64,000 bases of DNA, taken from assembly GCA_010645155.1 (NCBI GenBank), contig CM021317.1, positions 921,330 to 985,329 on the forward strand. Reading direction: 5' to 3'. Below, piece by piece: positions 35,640 to 45,959 of this stretch. Position 1 is the first letter of the stretch. Each line of letters starts with the position of its first letter. The notes under the pieces are model-generated. The model was given only the letters and a program-made list of their open reading frames with translations. It made no database searches and was not told the DNA's origin. The position numbers and the translations under genes are program-made. Source of the DNA: Tigriopus japonicus (lineage: Eukaryota; Arthropoda; Copepoda; Harpacticoida; Harpacticidae).

Positions 35640-35647
35640 TTTTTATA
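35640..35647 (-). promoter_or_regulatory. TATA box of saposin-like copy 4
   Basis: TATAAAAA on the minus strand, 67 bp from the ATG, mirror image of the copy 2 box. Confidence 0.8.
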
Positions 35648-36282
35648 CATGACAGTGCATGGATATTCATATCAATCGTTTATTGGTCAATATTGTAATT
35701 GCATAACTTTGAGGCGCATGCACTGAGTAATCCAGCCCGGATCTTACATGAACACTTGCATGATACCGCCCAAAAATTAAGTACAGTCTTGTTAAAAAAG
35801 ATTAACAAAGTCAAATTGACAAATCAAAACAAACTGATAAAAATTCACTTGCACATCAACGTGACAAGTACTCCAAGTCCAGTTCAAAATAAAGCAAGTC
35901 ATGTTACCGAGAGTACTTTGAATTTATCGTCATAGAGTATCTTGAAACACAAACAGCGCAGGTCTTTTTACGTGTACATCAAAGGATCACTGAGAGTGAG
36001 TCTAAGCAAGGTTTATGTTCCATAAAGTGAACTTTTGTAAACTAGGACTATATTCAATAAAGGGTGCCGCACCCCTTGATCAACCGATTGTGATTGCACA
36101 ATACTCAATATTTTTTTATAATTTCTTATTGCGAACAATTTGCTCATTGGATACATTATTGTCGGTTATTGTTTTTTATCATTAAATACATTGTGAAGAG
36201 TGACAACGTGATGGGCCCATTCTGGGTTTTCGTGGCGCCGTTCAAGGCGCTTATCCACTATATCCTTAGTTGTAAAGTAGGA

Positions 36283-36356
36283 GGGGAGGAGACCTGGGAT
36301 CGAACCCATGAATCCGAGCGTCGCGCGTTAACCAACTGCGCTAAACCATCATCCCC
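36283..36356 (-). repeat. tRNA-derived (SINE-like) sequence in right arm
   Basis: Mirror of 29430-29503 with the same A and B boxes and the same defective anticodon region. Confidence 0.55.
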
Positions 36357-37437
36357 TAACACCCCAATATTTTGGAGATAATATGGACTTCACTATACTG
36401 GAGCTATTTTAAGTTGGATTAAATCAGGCAATAATGAACCCCTCAATGAAAAATTATCACTTCCCAGGTAATGAACAAGTAAAAGGTGGACTGCAGAACT
36501 CTTCCGACACCCTTTCTAAATTTTAGAATTGAACGAAATGTCTTGGCTGAAAAATCTTCCCCTCTAGCGTTTCCTCTAACACAAAGGAATACAGGGTCCA
36601 TCTTGTAATAATGTAATTGATGAGCAATTTCGGGCGTGGTGGTAAATTGCCCCAATGTAGATATCAAGCCAATCTTTCTTCAGCAGGTAACCAACTCACC
36701 TGTGGTTGACAAAATGAACTGGATGTTTACCAGGTGAAATATGATTTGGGTACATGAGGAGGGAACTACAAAGATACTTTGAATATATTTCAACAAATTT
36801 TTTTTAGTGAAATATTGATCTTTTAGTTTTGCTTGGCCAAAACTTGTGTTTGGTAACATTCATAACTTTATCCATTTTCCAAAGTTCTGCATTTATGGCA
36901 GCATATGGCAATGTTTTAAAAAAATAGCTGATTGGCGGGAGGGGGGTGCACAATTCAAGCGATAGGAAGGACACAATGCTAAATTAATCGCAAAAGCTAC
37001 ACCCTGACACAAGTTATTTCAAACATCTTAGCATGAACTAGACACAAGAGAACTCACCAACAAAGTAAAAAGATGTGTTCCAATACTTGGAGCTAACAGT
37101 CATTTTGAAGGATCATTGAGACGATTCGGGGTTGGTTTGGGAGGAGTCAGCCGATTTCCTTTCTTCCTTGTTATTTCGACCACCAACTGAAACTATGCTG
37201 AGATATCCTTGACTCCAACCATAAAACATTATGGGATAATCTAAACATAAAGTGATAGGACCTCTCTCAGCGGCTCTGTTTCACTCACCAACAACCCAAC
37301 CACCAATCTTGACGTCTGTTGCTCTGTTTTAACACTTAAAAATGGTTGCAATTTCGCAACCCGAAAATTGCGAAAATGATAAAAAACAACAACACAATCC
37401 TATAAATATTCTGCATGTATTTCAAACCGTCAAAGAA

Positions 37438-37983
37438 TTAGCAAAGTTGGAAGATCTCATTGCAGAATCGATCAGGTTCCGCACGGACCACGGCCACGAG
37501 AGAATCGATGGCGCAGGGAGCCAAAGCATCAATGAAGTCTCCGCACACAGCGGCATCGGGGCTCACGGAAGCATCCTCACAGAAAGCGGGGCCCTTCAAG
37601 TAGGCCAAGAGAGCGGCGGTTTGCACATCTCCGGTGGCCACGTTCAAGAGGTCGTCCAATCGAGCCTTGCAGGTGTCGCAATCCCAGGCCTTGGTGGCAA
37701 TGCAGCTGGGGTCAAGGGCAGCACAAGCGATGTCGGCAATGTTGTCGCTAGCCTGAAGAGCGGCCGCAATGGCGGGCCACCAGGTGTCCACACCGGTGTT
37801 GCAACCCTCGGGGTCATCCAGAGCGGGGCAGCAGGCATCCTTGACGATGGTGGCCTCCTCGGTGACCTCACTGTTGGAGCCCAAGTAGTCCAAGATGGCG
37901 TTGACACCGACCTTGCAGGTCTCGCAGTCAGCGGAGACGGTGGCGGCGAGGGCCACAACGGCAAAAAGGCTCAAGAATTTCAT
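37438..37983 (-). CDS. Secreted two-domain saposin-like protein, copy 5
   Basis: An intronless 181-residue member just outside the palindrome. It carries Tyr33, Ala73, Gln77, Asp84, Ala138-Ser139, Ile151 and Asp171, so it shares sites with copy 1 (Tyr33), copy 3 (Asp84, Asp171) and copies 2/4 (Ala138-Ser139). All cysteines and the signal peptide are intact. A TATA box lies 68 bp upstream. Its 3' flank matches copy 3 for about 30 bp. Same GC-rich codon use as the rest of the family. Confidence 0.94.
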   Translation of the reverse strand: MKFLSLFAVVALAATVSADCETCKVGVNAILDYLGSNSEVTEEATIVKDACCPALDDPEGCNTGVDTWWPAIAAALQASDNIADIACAALDPSCIATKAWDCDTCKARLDDLLNVATGDVQTAALLAYLKGPAFCEDASVSPDAAVCGDFIDALAPCAIDSLVAVVRAEPDRFCNEIFQLC

Positions 37984-38043
37984 TCTGTTTCTGTTATGTC
38001 CAGACGAGAAACTGCATGCACGTAGAGCACTATTTGGGGTGAG

Positions 38044-38051
38044 CTTTTATA
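38044..38051 (-). promoter_or_regulatory. TATA box of saposin-like copy 5
   Basis: TATAAAAG on the minus strand begins 68 bp upstream of the ATG, in line with the other copies. Confidence 0.8.
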
Positions 38052-38748
38052 GTTGCATGTGAAGGTTTGATTTACATTATGATAACAGGCTGCCTGTTTA
38101 GTTTTCTGCAATTTTTAGGGCAAGATAACGTGCAATTCCCTTACATCATTTTACATTTGCTGTAGCTTATGGTAAAGCTATATTTATCAATAACCTTTCC
38201 CTAATCCGTCCGTGAAATTGTTATTTCAGCAACTCGTGAAATACTTTAATTGGTGTTGCATACTTTTTACACTCATGTAACAATAGCGCTCGATCAAAAT
38301 TTAAGGGCTTTAGTCGTGCGGAAATGGATGTGTTTGTTTCATTTAAAGAACAATATTACTAGGTCACATCCTGTACACTTTGAAGTGCCGTGAGTCAAGT
38401 CAGGCAATGTTGTAGATACGTTAATAGTCATAAAATTATTGCTTTTCGCATTAGTAGACCAAAAAAGGGCGGAAACTTGAGTATAAAAGTAAAATTCTTT
38501 TGCTCAGTTGGTTTCAAGGGGGGAACAATGGAAATCAAACAAAACTGAAAATCTGAAATCTCATCTTCAGATTGAAACTTTATAAGTTGGCAAAACTTGA
38601 TTCAAAGTAATAACAGTGTCTAAGCAATTGGCATAAATCAAACTAAACCTGAACATCGAGGCTAGAAATGTCAAAATAACTCAAATTTATGTTTAATTAA
38701 AGTATCAATAAGTTTTAATCTCAAAATCAAGGTCCGAACTAGGGACTA

Positions 38749-39205
38749 CCGGGTGATGAATTAGAAACGGAACCATGTCAGTAATGGATTAGTTCGCTCG
38801 GACAAATTCAGCTTGAGATTTGGGGGCCAAAATGGGTAGGGATGGGTCAGAACTTGGGCTTGGGTTTTAAGAGTTTGAATTTGTTAATCGAGAAAAAAGG
38901 GTTGTTAGGGGCTTCATTGAGTACAAAAGAAAATTAAATGAAGCTCGGAAGTCTTTTACCGTTTTGTTAAGTTTTCGGGACAGTGAATATGAGCTCTGAC
39001 ATATCCCTAGTCATCTTGGCTCCCAAAACCCCAGCTGAATTCGTCCGACCGAACTAATCCATTTGGAAATGGTTGATCTCACGAAAAATGTATGAAGCTC
39101 GGAGTCAAACCGGAGTCGTCGCTTAAATATGGAATAAGGATGAAATTGCTTTTTCTGACTCTTCAAGCCAGGTGCTTGGCAATCACGAGTCAAAGACGAC
39201 GTAAT
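38749..39205. mobile_element. Rearranged fragment related to the 13826 MITE
   Basis: It starts with CCGGGTGATGAATTAGAAACGG after a TA, and later shares blocks such as AAATGGTTGATCTCACGAAA and GCCAGGTGCTTGGCAA with the element at 13826-14206. The order is interrupted by unrelated sequence and no right terminus was found. Confidence 0.5.
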
Positions 39206-39636
39206 TGAAGTATTTATACTAAGACGATTAGTGAACTCGAGACAATCACTCGAGATATGTGATTTTTTTTGTGGCTTGAGGCAAAAATGGTTATTACCCA
39301 AAAGATAGCTACAGATATCTTGGCGTTTCTTAAACCCATAATTGAATGGGAAACAACTTCAGTTTTATTGTATTACATAAGTTTAGGTTCAGGGAAAAAG
39401 TAATATACCTAAAAAAATGAGTAAAAACATTTTGATTAACTATTTAGTCTTTACTTAAAGACCATATAGTTACTTGGTGAATTCAAATTGATAAAAAGAA
39501 TCGGCAGCAGAGTTATTTTATTTTATTTTTTTTTAAATTTTTTTTTTAAATTTTTTTACGGATTTTTAACCGATGTCAGAGACGAAATCCCTGGCAAGAA
39601 TAAAAATGAATTATACAACCTTGCAAAAAGGTAAAG

Positions 39637-39765
39637 TTACATTCGATAGAAATATTGATCTGTTAACGAGTTTGAATTCGCTGATCGTGCATCTCCCTGT
39701 ACGTAGGGTTGGTCTGGAATAGTTTGTAAGAAATTGTCCAAATCGTGTTTAAATCTATTCAGTAC
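39637..39765 (-). pseudogene. LINE reverse transcriptase C-terminal fragment
   Basis: The minus frame reads LDNFLQTIPDQPYVQ and RSANSNSLTDQ followed by a stop. This closely matches the C-terminus of the fragment at 55657 (TIPDQPTFQGLYRSANSNSL). It is a 5'-truncated non-LTR retrotransposon end. Confidence 0.75.
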
Positions 39766-39834
39766 CTCACATTGTAAATTTGTCTAATATTGCAACCAGG
39801 GTTGGTCGGGGGGATAATCCCATTCGAAAAGTGT

Positions 39835-39895
39835 CCCGTTTATCCCCCTTGGGATAAGTGGGGGTTTCCTCCAAGGGATAAATGGGATAAACGGG
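39835..39895. repeat. GC-rich hairpin
   Basis: CCCGTTTATCCC at 39835-39846 pairs perfectly with GGGATAAACGGG at 39884-39895, and the loop contains further GGGATAA repeats. Function unknown. Confidence 0.7.
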
Positions 39896-40214
39896 GATTT
39901 TTTTACTTTTTCAAGCCTGACATCGTCATTTTTATAAATAAGTTCGTTTTTTGTCATAATCTTATATCCATTATGCATGAACTTTTCTGACCCAAATAAT
40001 CTTCAAGTGCGAAAATTTCTTCAATTTTGTCATGTCTGAAGTGAAATCATGCCCTGCTTGCCTCATGTGATGTCCTTGTCATCATTTAACGGTTTGACTG
40101 CTTTTCCTTTAGAGATCAAATTTAAGTTCATGATTTCCTGTTGAATTAGTCCAAACAACCAAAGTCTATGACATGGAACATGCATTTTTAGGAAACTAAA
40201 AGTGAGTATACATA

Positions 40215-41504
40215 CCGGGTGTCCCAGCGTAAATTAGAATTTTTGCCTGCGTCAAGAACAACCCGTGTAGTAAGTAGTAGACTTATAATCTGGAACTTAT
40301 TATTTGGCCGAAAGTTCAAGGATATGTTTTTACATAAATTATTCAATGTGACCCCCCTCTGCCTCAATCACAGCCTCTACACGCCTCCGGAATGCTCGGC
40401 AGGACTTCTGGAGGTAGTCCACCGACATGTTGTTCCACGCTTTTGTGACGGAACACTTCAGCGCCTCCACACTACCATGAGGTGTCTTGCAGGCCTTGGC
40501 GTCCACAACGCTCCACACAGAATAGTCCAGAACATTAAGATCTGGGGATGACGAGGGCCAGAAGGACGTTGGCCAGAAATCGGCGAAGTGGGCCTCTAAG
40601 AACTTCTGCACTCTCATGGCCTTGTGTCCGGGGGCGGAGTCTTGGATGAAAACATAGTCATTTTGGGGATAATTTGCCTTCAACCAGGGCAAAACGTGGT
40701 ACCTCAGGAGGCTGTAGTACTCGGCAGCACCAATCTTTTCGTCCTCCTTGAAGTAGTGCAAGAACCTCTTGCCGTCTGAGGCTACTAGACCAAAGGCCAT
40801 GACCTTAACAGGATGTTTGGTTCGCATAACAGGTTGGACGAGGTCCCTACTCTTGGCAATCATCCGGTCATTGCGCCTGTTGCTGGTCTGATCGACTGTA
40901 AAGAGCTTCTTGTCCGTGAAGATCTTCACCTTCGACGCATTCTCCTTCGTCTTCAACCAGTTCAGGATCTTCTTGCACCTGTGGTATCTATTCTCCTTCT
41001 GGGACGTAGTAAGGAGGTGCTTGACAGTCCTGGCATACGACTTCATGGTCAAGTCTAACTTGACAACCCTCTGGATGGTGCTCTTGCTCACATTGCTGTA
41101 GTTGGCGAGCTTCCGCATCGAGATGGTGGGATCCTCATCAATCTTGTCCTTTATTTTCTTGATAAAGGGCTTTGTCCGCTTCTTGTTCATTGGAGCTGAT
41201 CTTTGGACCCGCTTGATGGTGCCGGTGGCCTTAAACTTGGCCTTGGTGTTGTACACCGTGGCCAGGGAAACATTTACAATTTTCACAATCTCCTTAGGGG
41301 AAATTTGCGCGTGGAGGAGATCCAGGACTCTTTGTCGAATTTGTTCCTGTTCAGCCATATCTCGACCAATGTAAACAAAAAGTATCTCAAATTGAAGCTG
41401 ATGCTCTAATCTACATATTCAGCTGTAAAATCAGGACACCCGGTTAATTTAAATCCACGAAATTTAACTTTAAATATCATTCTAAGTTACGCTGGGCCAC
41501 CCTG
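40215..41504 (-). mobile_element. Mariner-type transposon, 1290 bp, apparently complete
   Basis: The left end CCGGGTGTCCCAGCGTAA and the complement of the right end CAGGGTGGCCCAGCGTAA form imperfect terminal repeats. Each is flanked by TA (40213-40214 and 41505-41506), the Tc1/mariner target site. A second inverted copy of the left tip, ACACCCGG, lies inside at about 41437-41444, so an alternative shorter element is possible. It encodes one intact transposase. Confidence 0.88.
40339..41358 (-). CDS. Mariner/Tc1-superfamily transposase (DD37D)
   Basis: 339 residues with no stop or frameshift. Residues ~1-110 form paired helix-turn-helix DNA-binding units (ISPKEIVKIVNVSLATVYN; ISMRKLANYSNVSKSTIQRV). 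The catalytic DDE/D domain has Asp149 in KIFTDKKLF, Asp240 in FIQDSAPGHKA and Asp278 in SPDLNVLDYSVW. The spacing of 37 residues between the last two, ending in Asp, is the DD37D (maT-like) signature. The enzyme would cut and paste its element at TA. The intact frame and recognisable ends suggest recent mobility; activity is not shown. Confidence 0.93.
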   Translation of the reverse strand: MAEQEQIRQRVLDLLHAQISPKEIVKIVNVSLATVYNTKAKFKATGTIKRVQRSAPMNKKRTKPFIKKIKDKIDEDPTISMRKLANYSNVSKSTIQRVVKLDLTMKSYARTVKHLLTTSQKENRYHRCKKILNWLKTKENASKVKIFTDKKLFTVDQTSNRRNDRMIAKSRDLVQPVMRTKHPVKVMAFGLVASDGKRFLHYFKEDEKIGAAEYYSLLRYHVLPWLKANYPQNDYVFIQDSAPGHKAMRVQKFLEAHFADFWPTSFWPSSSPDLNVLDYSVWSVVDAKACKTPHGSVEALKCSVTKAWNNMSVDYLQKSCRAFRRRVEAVIEAEGGHIE

Positions 41505-41595
41505 TAGGTGGATGAATGCTTGTTTTTACTGAAAATTAAATTTTGTGCCTGTTTACTTTTTTGAGAAATTCTCTTAGCAACAGTTCTGGAGGGTT

Positions 41596-42597
41596 TCACA
41601 TGAGTTTGAGGAAAGTACAACAGATGCTGTTAAGAGTTACATATGTATCTTCGGTTGGATTGATAACTGACCACGGTGGCAATCTGGTTCCATCGACGTG
41701 TGGAGGGGTCTTGGACTTTTTACCGAGGGAAATCCTCTTTCGGACGCGGGTAGATTGATCATGACACGCCTTCCGGTATTGATCATCGCCAAAGAGCGTG
41801 GCATCAACCTTGTCAGACAGGATCTGGAACTTGGGAAGAAAAGCACGCCAGTGAACACTAAAGTTGGATTGGAGGGAATGACCAAACAATTTTTGAGCCG
41901 AAGATGGACCATCTAAATAAGGGGCGTTTCGAATTTCCAAAAGACCCAATATGAACTCCTCGGATTCCCACTTCCCTCCGCACTTGGCAAGAAGACTTCC
42001 GATTTTCTCCACGTTCATTTCAGATGGGCCCTTTGGCGGTGGATACCTTGAAGAAATCCTCCAAGTGATTCCCCAGTGTCTGAAGAAATTCTGCATGGCA
42101 AAAGAATCAAACGGGGCCAAACAAACAGACCAAAAAATGGTAGGCACGCCCATCTTCTCAAAAATAGAAAGGAGTTCATGAATTAAATGAGAGGCCGTCG
42201 GAGACGAATTCAAACTCGCAACGACAGGAAATCCGGAAAAATGATCTGAATAAATCAGGCAATATTTCCCACCGAAAGGGATAATCTCACCTGAAACCAT
42301 CTCAAATGGTCTCACGGAATCAGACTTTTCAACTCGAGCCACTCGTAGGTTGGGTTGATCTTTGGGCGAGTCTTTGCGAGGAAATCTTGGCTCCGGCCAT
42401 GGCTCATCAGCAGCTTTCTTTGAGGGCAAAGGCGAATTTCCATCTCGATCCTTCAACGGTTCAATTTGGGTAACCGGATTTGGCGACGATTTGAAATTAC
42501 GACTCCTTTTTGTAGAGTTGGATGAAACTATACAAATACAGTAAAATTGAGAGGTTTGCTCAGGCAAAACATGACCTGCAACTGAAGCCTGATACAT
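41596..42597 (-). CDS. Solo retroviral-type integrase core protein, catalytic triad degenerate
   Basis: A 333-residue intact frame resembling the integrase core of Ty3/gypsy elements: GGKYCLIYSDHFSGFPVVA, then SSPTASHLIHELLSIFEKMG, FFRHWGITWRISSRYPPPKG, IGSLLAKCGG and a tail like FGHSLQSNFSVHWRAFLP. No reverse transcriptase, RNase H or LTR is seen beside it. By alignment with the family, the first Asp is Glu (in VSGEII), the second, usually in SDNGPQF, is Val (WSVCLAPF), and the Glu is kept (PSEMNVEKI). It should thus be inactive as an integrase. A GT-AG intron could alter the N-terminus: TATTTGTATAG near 42530 looks like an acceptor. It could be domesticated, or a decaying element without a stop yet. 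Confidence 0.75.
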   Translation of the reverse strand: MYQASVAGHVLPEQTSQFYCICIVSSNSTKRSRNFKSSPNPVTQIEPLKDRDGNSPLPSKKAADEPWPEPRFPRKDSPKDQPNLRVARVEKSDSVRPFEMVSGEIIPFGGKYCLIYSDHFSGFPVVASLNSSPTASHLIHELLSIFEKMGVPTIFWSVCLAPFDSFAMQNFFRHWGITWRISSRYPPPKGPSEMNVEKIGSLLAKCGGKWESEEFILGLLEIRNAPYLDGPSSAQKLFGHSLQSNFSVHWRAFLPKFQILSDKVDATLFGDDQYRKACHDQSTRVRKRISLGKKSKTPPHVDGTRLPPWSVINPTEDTYVTLNSICCTFLKLM

Positions 42598-42892
42598 TAA
42601 ACATAATACTCATGATGTAGGCTGTGATAATCATTCAGACATCCCAGTGAACTTTGTAGAGTTCGAGCTCCGTGCGAGATGACCGAGGTACTGGAGTTGG
42701 AAGCTCTGGTGGAACCAATGCTGATGCAGAGCAGGAGTCGTTACTAGTCAGGGTCGTCCCACTAAAACAAACCGTTCGGTCTATGGGATGACCTAAGGAT
42801 CTCAATTATTTTCTTCTCCTTTTATTTTTATCTTTTGAGTCGAAACCCCAAATAACTCATCATCATCATCATGATGAGTTCACCCTAGTTTA
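42598..42892. other. Spacer upstream of the integrase-like ORF
   Basis: It contains a short (ATC/TCA)n-like tract near 42860 and no recognised gene. Confidence 0.4.
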
Positions 42893-43145
42893 ATATTTAA
42901 GCGACGAAGTTTTTTCTCACGAAGGGACATTTTTGACAACAGAGCGTTCGTGACTTCGATTTTTTTCTCCCTTCCGAAATTTGGCGCCAATCGAAAATAG
43001 GTCGATATATATAAGGAATAAAACCATATCTATCTTAAGAACTGTTGTTTGCCGCATCTTTTTGAGATTCATACATTTTTTGTGAGATCAACGATTTCAC
43101 AGTCATGAACATGGTTTCGTGTTCCGTTTCTTATGAATCACCCGG
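42893..43145 (-). mobile_element. Partial mariner-type MITE
   Basis: Read on the minus strand from 43145, CCGGGTGATTCATAAGAAACG and the next ~250 bp follow the element at 13826, with a TA at 43146-43147. The far terminus is missing. Confidence 0.62.
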
Positions 43146-43147
43146 TA

Positions 43148-45959
43148 CTTCAATCCCCGGGCTTACAATAATGCTATTTTTACATTCGCAAAATGTCTTG
43201 CATTTTCCACAACAAATCGACAATTCTAAAAACTCTTTGATAAAAGCTTTTTAATTCTCGCATTGCAATTCGGTATCAGTTTAAGTATGCTTTGCCATAT
43301 TACATGTTTTTTGTGTTCTTTGGACAATATTTAAATCGTCGTTTGACAAGACTTCTTGCCGCTTGGATAGGAAACACATACCAAAATGATGTACGTGGGG
43401 ACGGCAATCAAAACGCTAAATAAGTTCTACTTGTAACTGATCAAGGAAATATAAGCTATAAAATGCATTTGCATATAATTTATTTTTAGTGCACTGAATA
43501 ATTCAAGTTATGAGACGTCCCAGTCTCTCTTTTGATAGCCTTCAGGTTATGGCCTCGTTTAGTGTATTTAAGTAATTTAAGTAATAAGTATGTAAGTTTA
43601 TTTATCCCGAATTGACTTATCTTAGGTTCGATTTCCTCAAGTGACTTTATTGCGGAAAGAAAGTTTAAAAAATGTATTATTAAGAGTGATTTAACCATTA
43701 TTTTCCAAATTATTATTTTGGACACCCATTGGACAGAGGTGGTCAAAATGTCGAAAAATCATAAGCTCACCTTTATATATGCAATGACGATAATTGATAG
43801 AGAAATTAATAGAGTTTTCGTTGAATTTGCGAAATAATGTATAATCTTGGAAAATGTTCATCATTATTTATAGTAATGCAAAGTAGTTTTTGAAAATAAA
43901 TAAAAAGTAGCCGATTTCACACATCAAAAATCTCGCTACCGTTTTTTAAAATAAATTCCAAGTGTCAAAACTATACTGAATTCAACGAAGAGATACCAAT
44001 CCTTTTACGGACAAAGATTTATTTTCTAACTCATGAAAAGGCAGCTAATAATAATAATAATCATCATTGAACGTCAAGTAGACGTTAATGTTCAAAACAT
44101 TCGAAATTGAGATACGGTTTCCGTTCTGCCCAATGACATCGAAGCAAAATTCGTCGGGTGATCTGAAATGCGAAGGTTTTCATGTCAATTATTTCAACGC
44201 CACGAGCATAAAATTCAACATATCCTAAAGTATAATAATGTTTTTCAGTAGAATTTTCATTTCATTCCTCTCATATCGGACATTTAATCTCATCATGATG
44301 GTTTTTTTGCCCCTCAATATTAACAGATTCTAGATCAAGAACCTGTTAAAATGAAGGAGGTAAAAAAAAGTTTATATTACTTAATTACTCACCATAAACA
44401 TTAATGCCCGACTTAGTAATAGTGATCCCTGTATCCACCTGAAAAAACAAATATAAAACCTAGTTAGGGAATACGAAACGAATTTACGGATGCCAAGTAT
44501 GACTGAAGGAGTTATTGTCGTTCTTTTTAGGGTCAGCTTCGCCTTTGCAAATCATCGGCCGAGTCGGAAAACTGATAGAGAGCCAAAACACTCAATGAGA
44601 GATGATAGGAAAAGAAAATAATGTACTGGAAAAGGGTCTTGAAAAAATCGAGAACGAGCGAAATTTAGGATCAGCTTGAAAACTATTCATTTCACATCAT
44701 CAATGAAAGCGGATCTTGATGATCCGGTTTCTCAGAAGCAAAGCTGAGTATCGCATCACAATCCAATCGCTACAAGATCCCGACCTTTTGAAGACGCTAA
44801 TTTGTTGAGTTTTTTTGCTTTGCATAATAGATTGTTCTCAAATTGTTTTCAAGCTCGATCCATCAATTCGTCTCGAGGCCTCAGTTCTTTTACAATGTCA
44901 TCACACCCAAAAAGAACCAATGAGAAAAGAGGTTGTTGTTCCTGGAACGCATGAAATCATAGCACCTCGCCCAAGAGGAAAAGTGGAAGAGGAGACAAAT
45001 GCAGAATCTTACCCACGGTGAGTGTTTTTCTTTTTTTCTGTCTGTCTTAGATTCGCACCTTTTCTCTGTTCTTTTCTTCAGAATTTATTTCTTGTGGGGG
45101 CTTTGTTTTGTTCTAGCTCGAGTGTTTTCAGTTCTTCCCTGTTAAAAAGCCCTCTCGAGAGATGTTCTTGCTCCCTCGAAGAGAGTTCTTCAAGTCTTGT
45201 TTGATGCTCTTCACGTGACTCTTTTCTGTTTCTCTTTCTCTCTCCTCCTAGTTGTTACAACCAGCCATGTCACCTTTTTCTTTTCATTCTCTTCAGTAGT
45301 GCTTTTGAGTGTTCTTTTTTCAGTGAAATCCTAGTTTATTTTTCCCGCTGCCACAGTCAGCATTTCATTCAGCATTCAGCTCAAGCCTCGGGATAAGAAG
45401 TTTTCTTCCTCTTCATCAGCAGCATCACCTTGATTGAATGAGATCATCGAGAAGAAGATAAAAAACAAGCTGTGGTTAATGCAATGAACACGCAAATTCG
45501 TAGTTGTCATGCCATTAATGAATCAATCAATCCAGGGGAATTGAACACTAGGTTGGGTGAGTCTTGATGGAAAATGACTCGCAACTTATTGTTCATACTC
45601 AACGCAACCTAGTCAACTTATTCCCATTGAACAAAGGCACGATGAGCCAGTAATTAATTAATTGCACACTTTGTTTTCACATCTGCCTTTAAGAGCAGGT
45701 TGACGATTGAATCAAAGGTCTAGCTAGCCAAGGAAGGGGCGGAAGATGTCAAGTTATTTTGTGGGAAAGAAAAGAGATATTGATTGTGGTCTGTCTTACT
45801 TTACAACGGCTCGTGAAGCACCAGGGGTCAGCTTGCTTAATAACGGCCTGCAAATCAAAGGGTGGGCCACTTGAATCAAACGGGCCAAGAAGTGCCTCCC
45901 ATCTCATTACACGAACCAAAAATCTCACATTTGAAATGAATCATCACGTTTGTGTCGCC
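43148..45959. other. Gene-free stretch downstream of transformer-2
   Basis: AT-rich to 44800, then pyrimidine-rich. It may hold the transformer-2 3' UTR or a further 3' exon, but I could not identify one. The open frame 44815-45021 shows no domain. Confidence 0.45.

Larger units (their letters stand above)
33344..37098. repeat. Right arm of the large inverted repeat
   Basis: Reverse complement of 28688-32443, with the few differences listed there. It carries saposin-like copy 4 (35035-35580) and mirrored copies of the TIR element and the tRNA-derived repeat. The outer boundary is AGCTAACA at 37091-37098, beyond which the flanks differ. Confidence 0.95.
38052..40214. other. Gene-free stretch before the mariner element
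   Basis: AT-rich DNA holding a mariner-type MITE fragment (38749-39205), a LINE 3' fragment (39637-39765), a T-rich tract near 39515-39560 and a hairpin at 39835-39895. No host gene was recognised. Confidence 0.55.

Noticed and set aside
44815..45204. Open frames 44815-45021 and 45022-45204 as a gene
   Set aside because: They are adjacent to pyrimidine-rich DNA, have no known motif, and are not supported by any splice-phase match.
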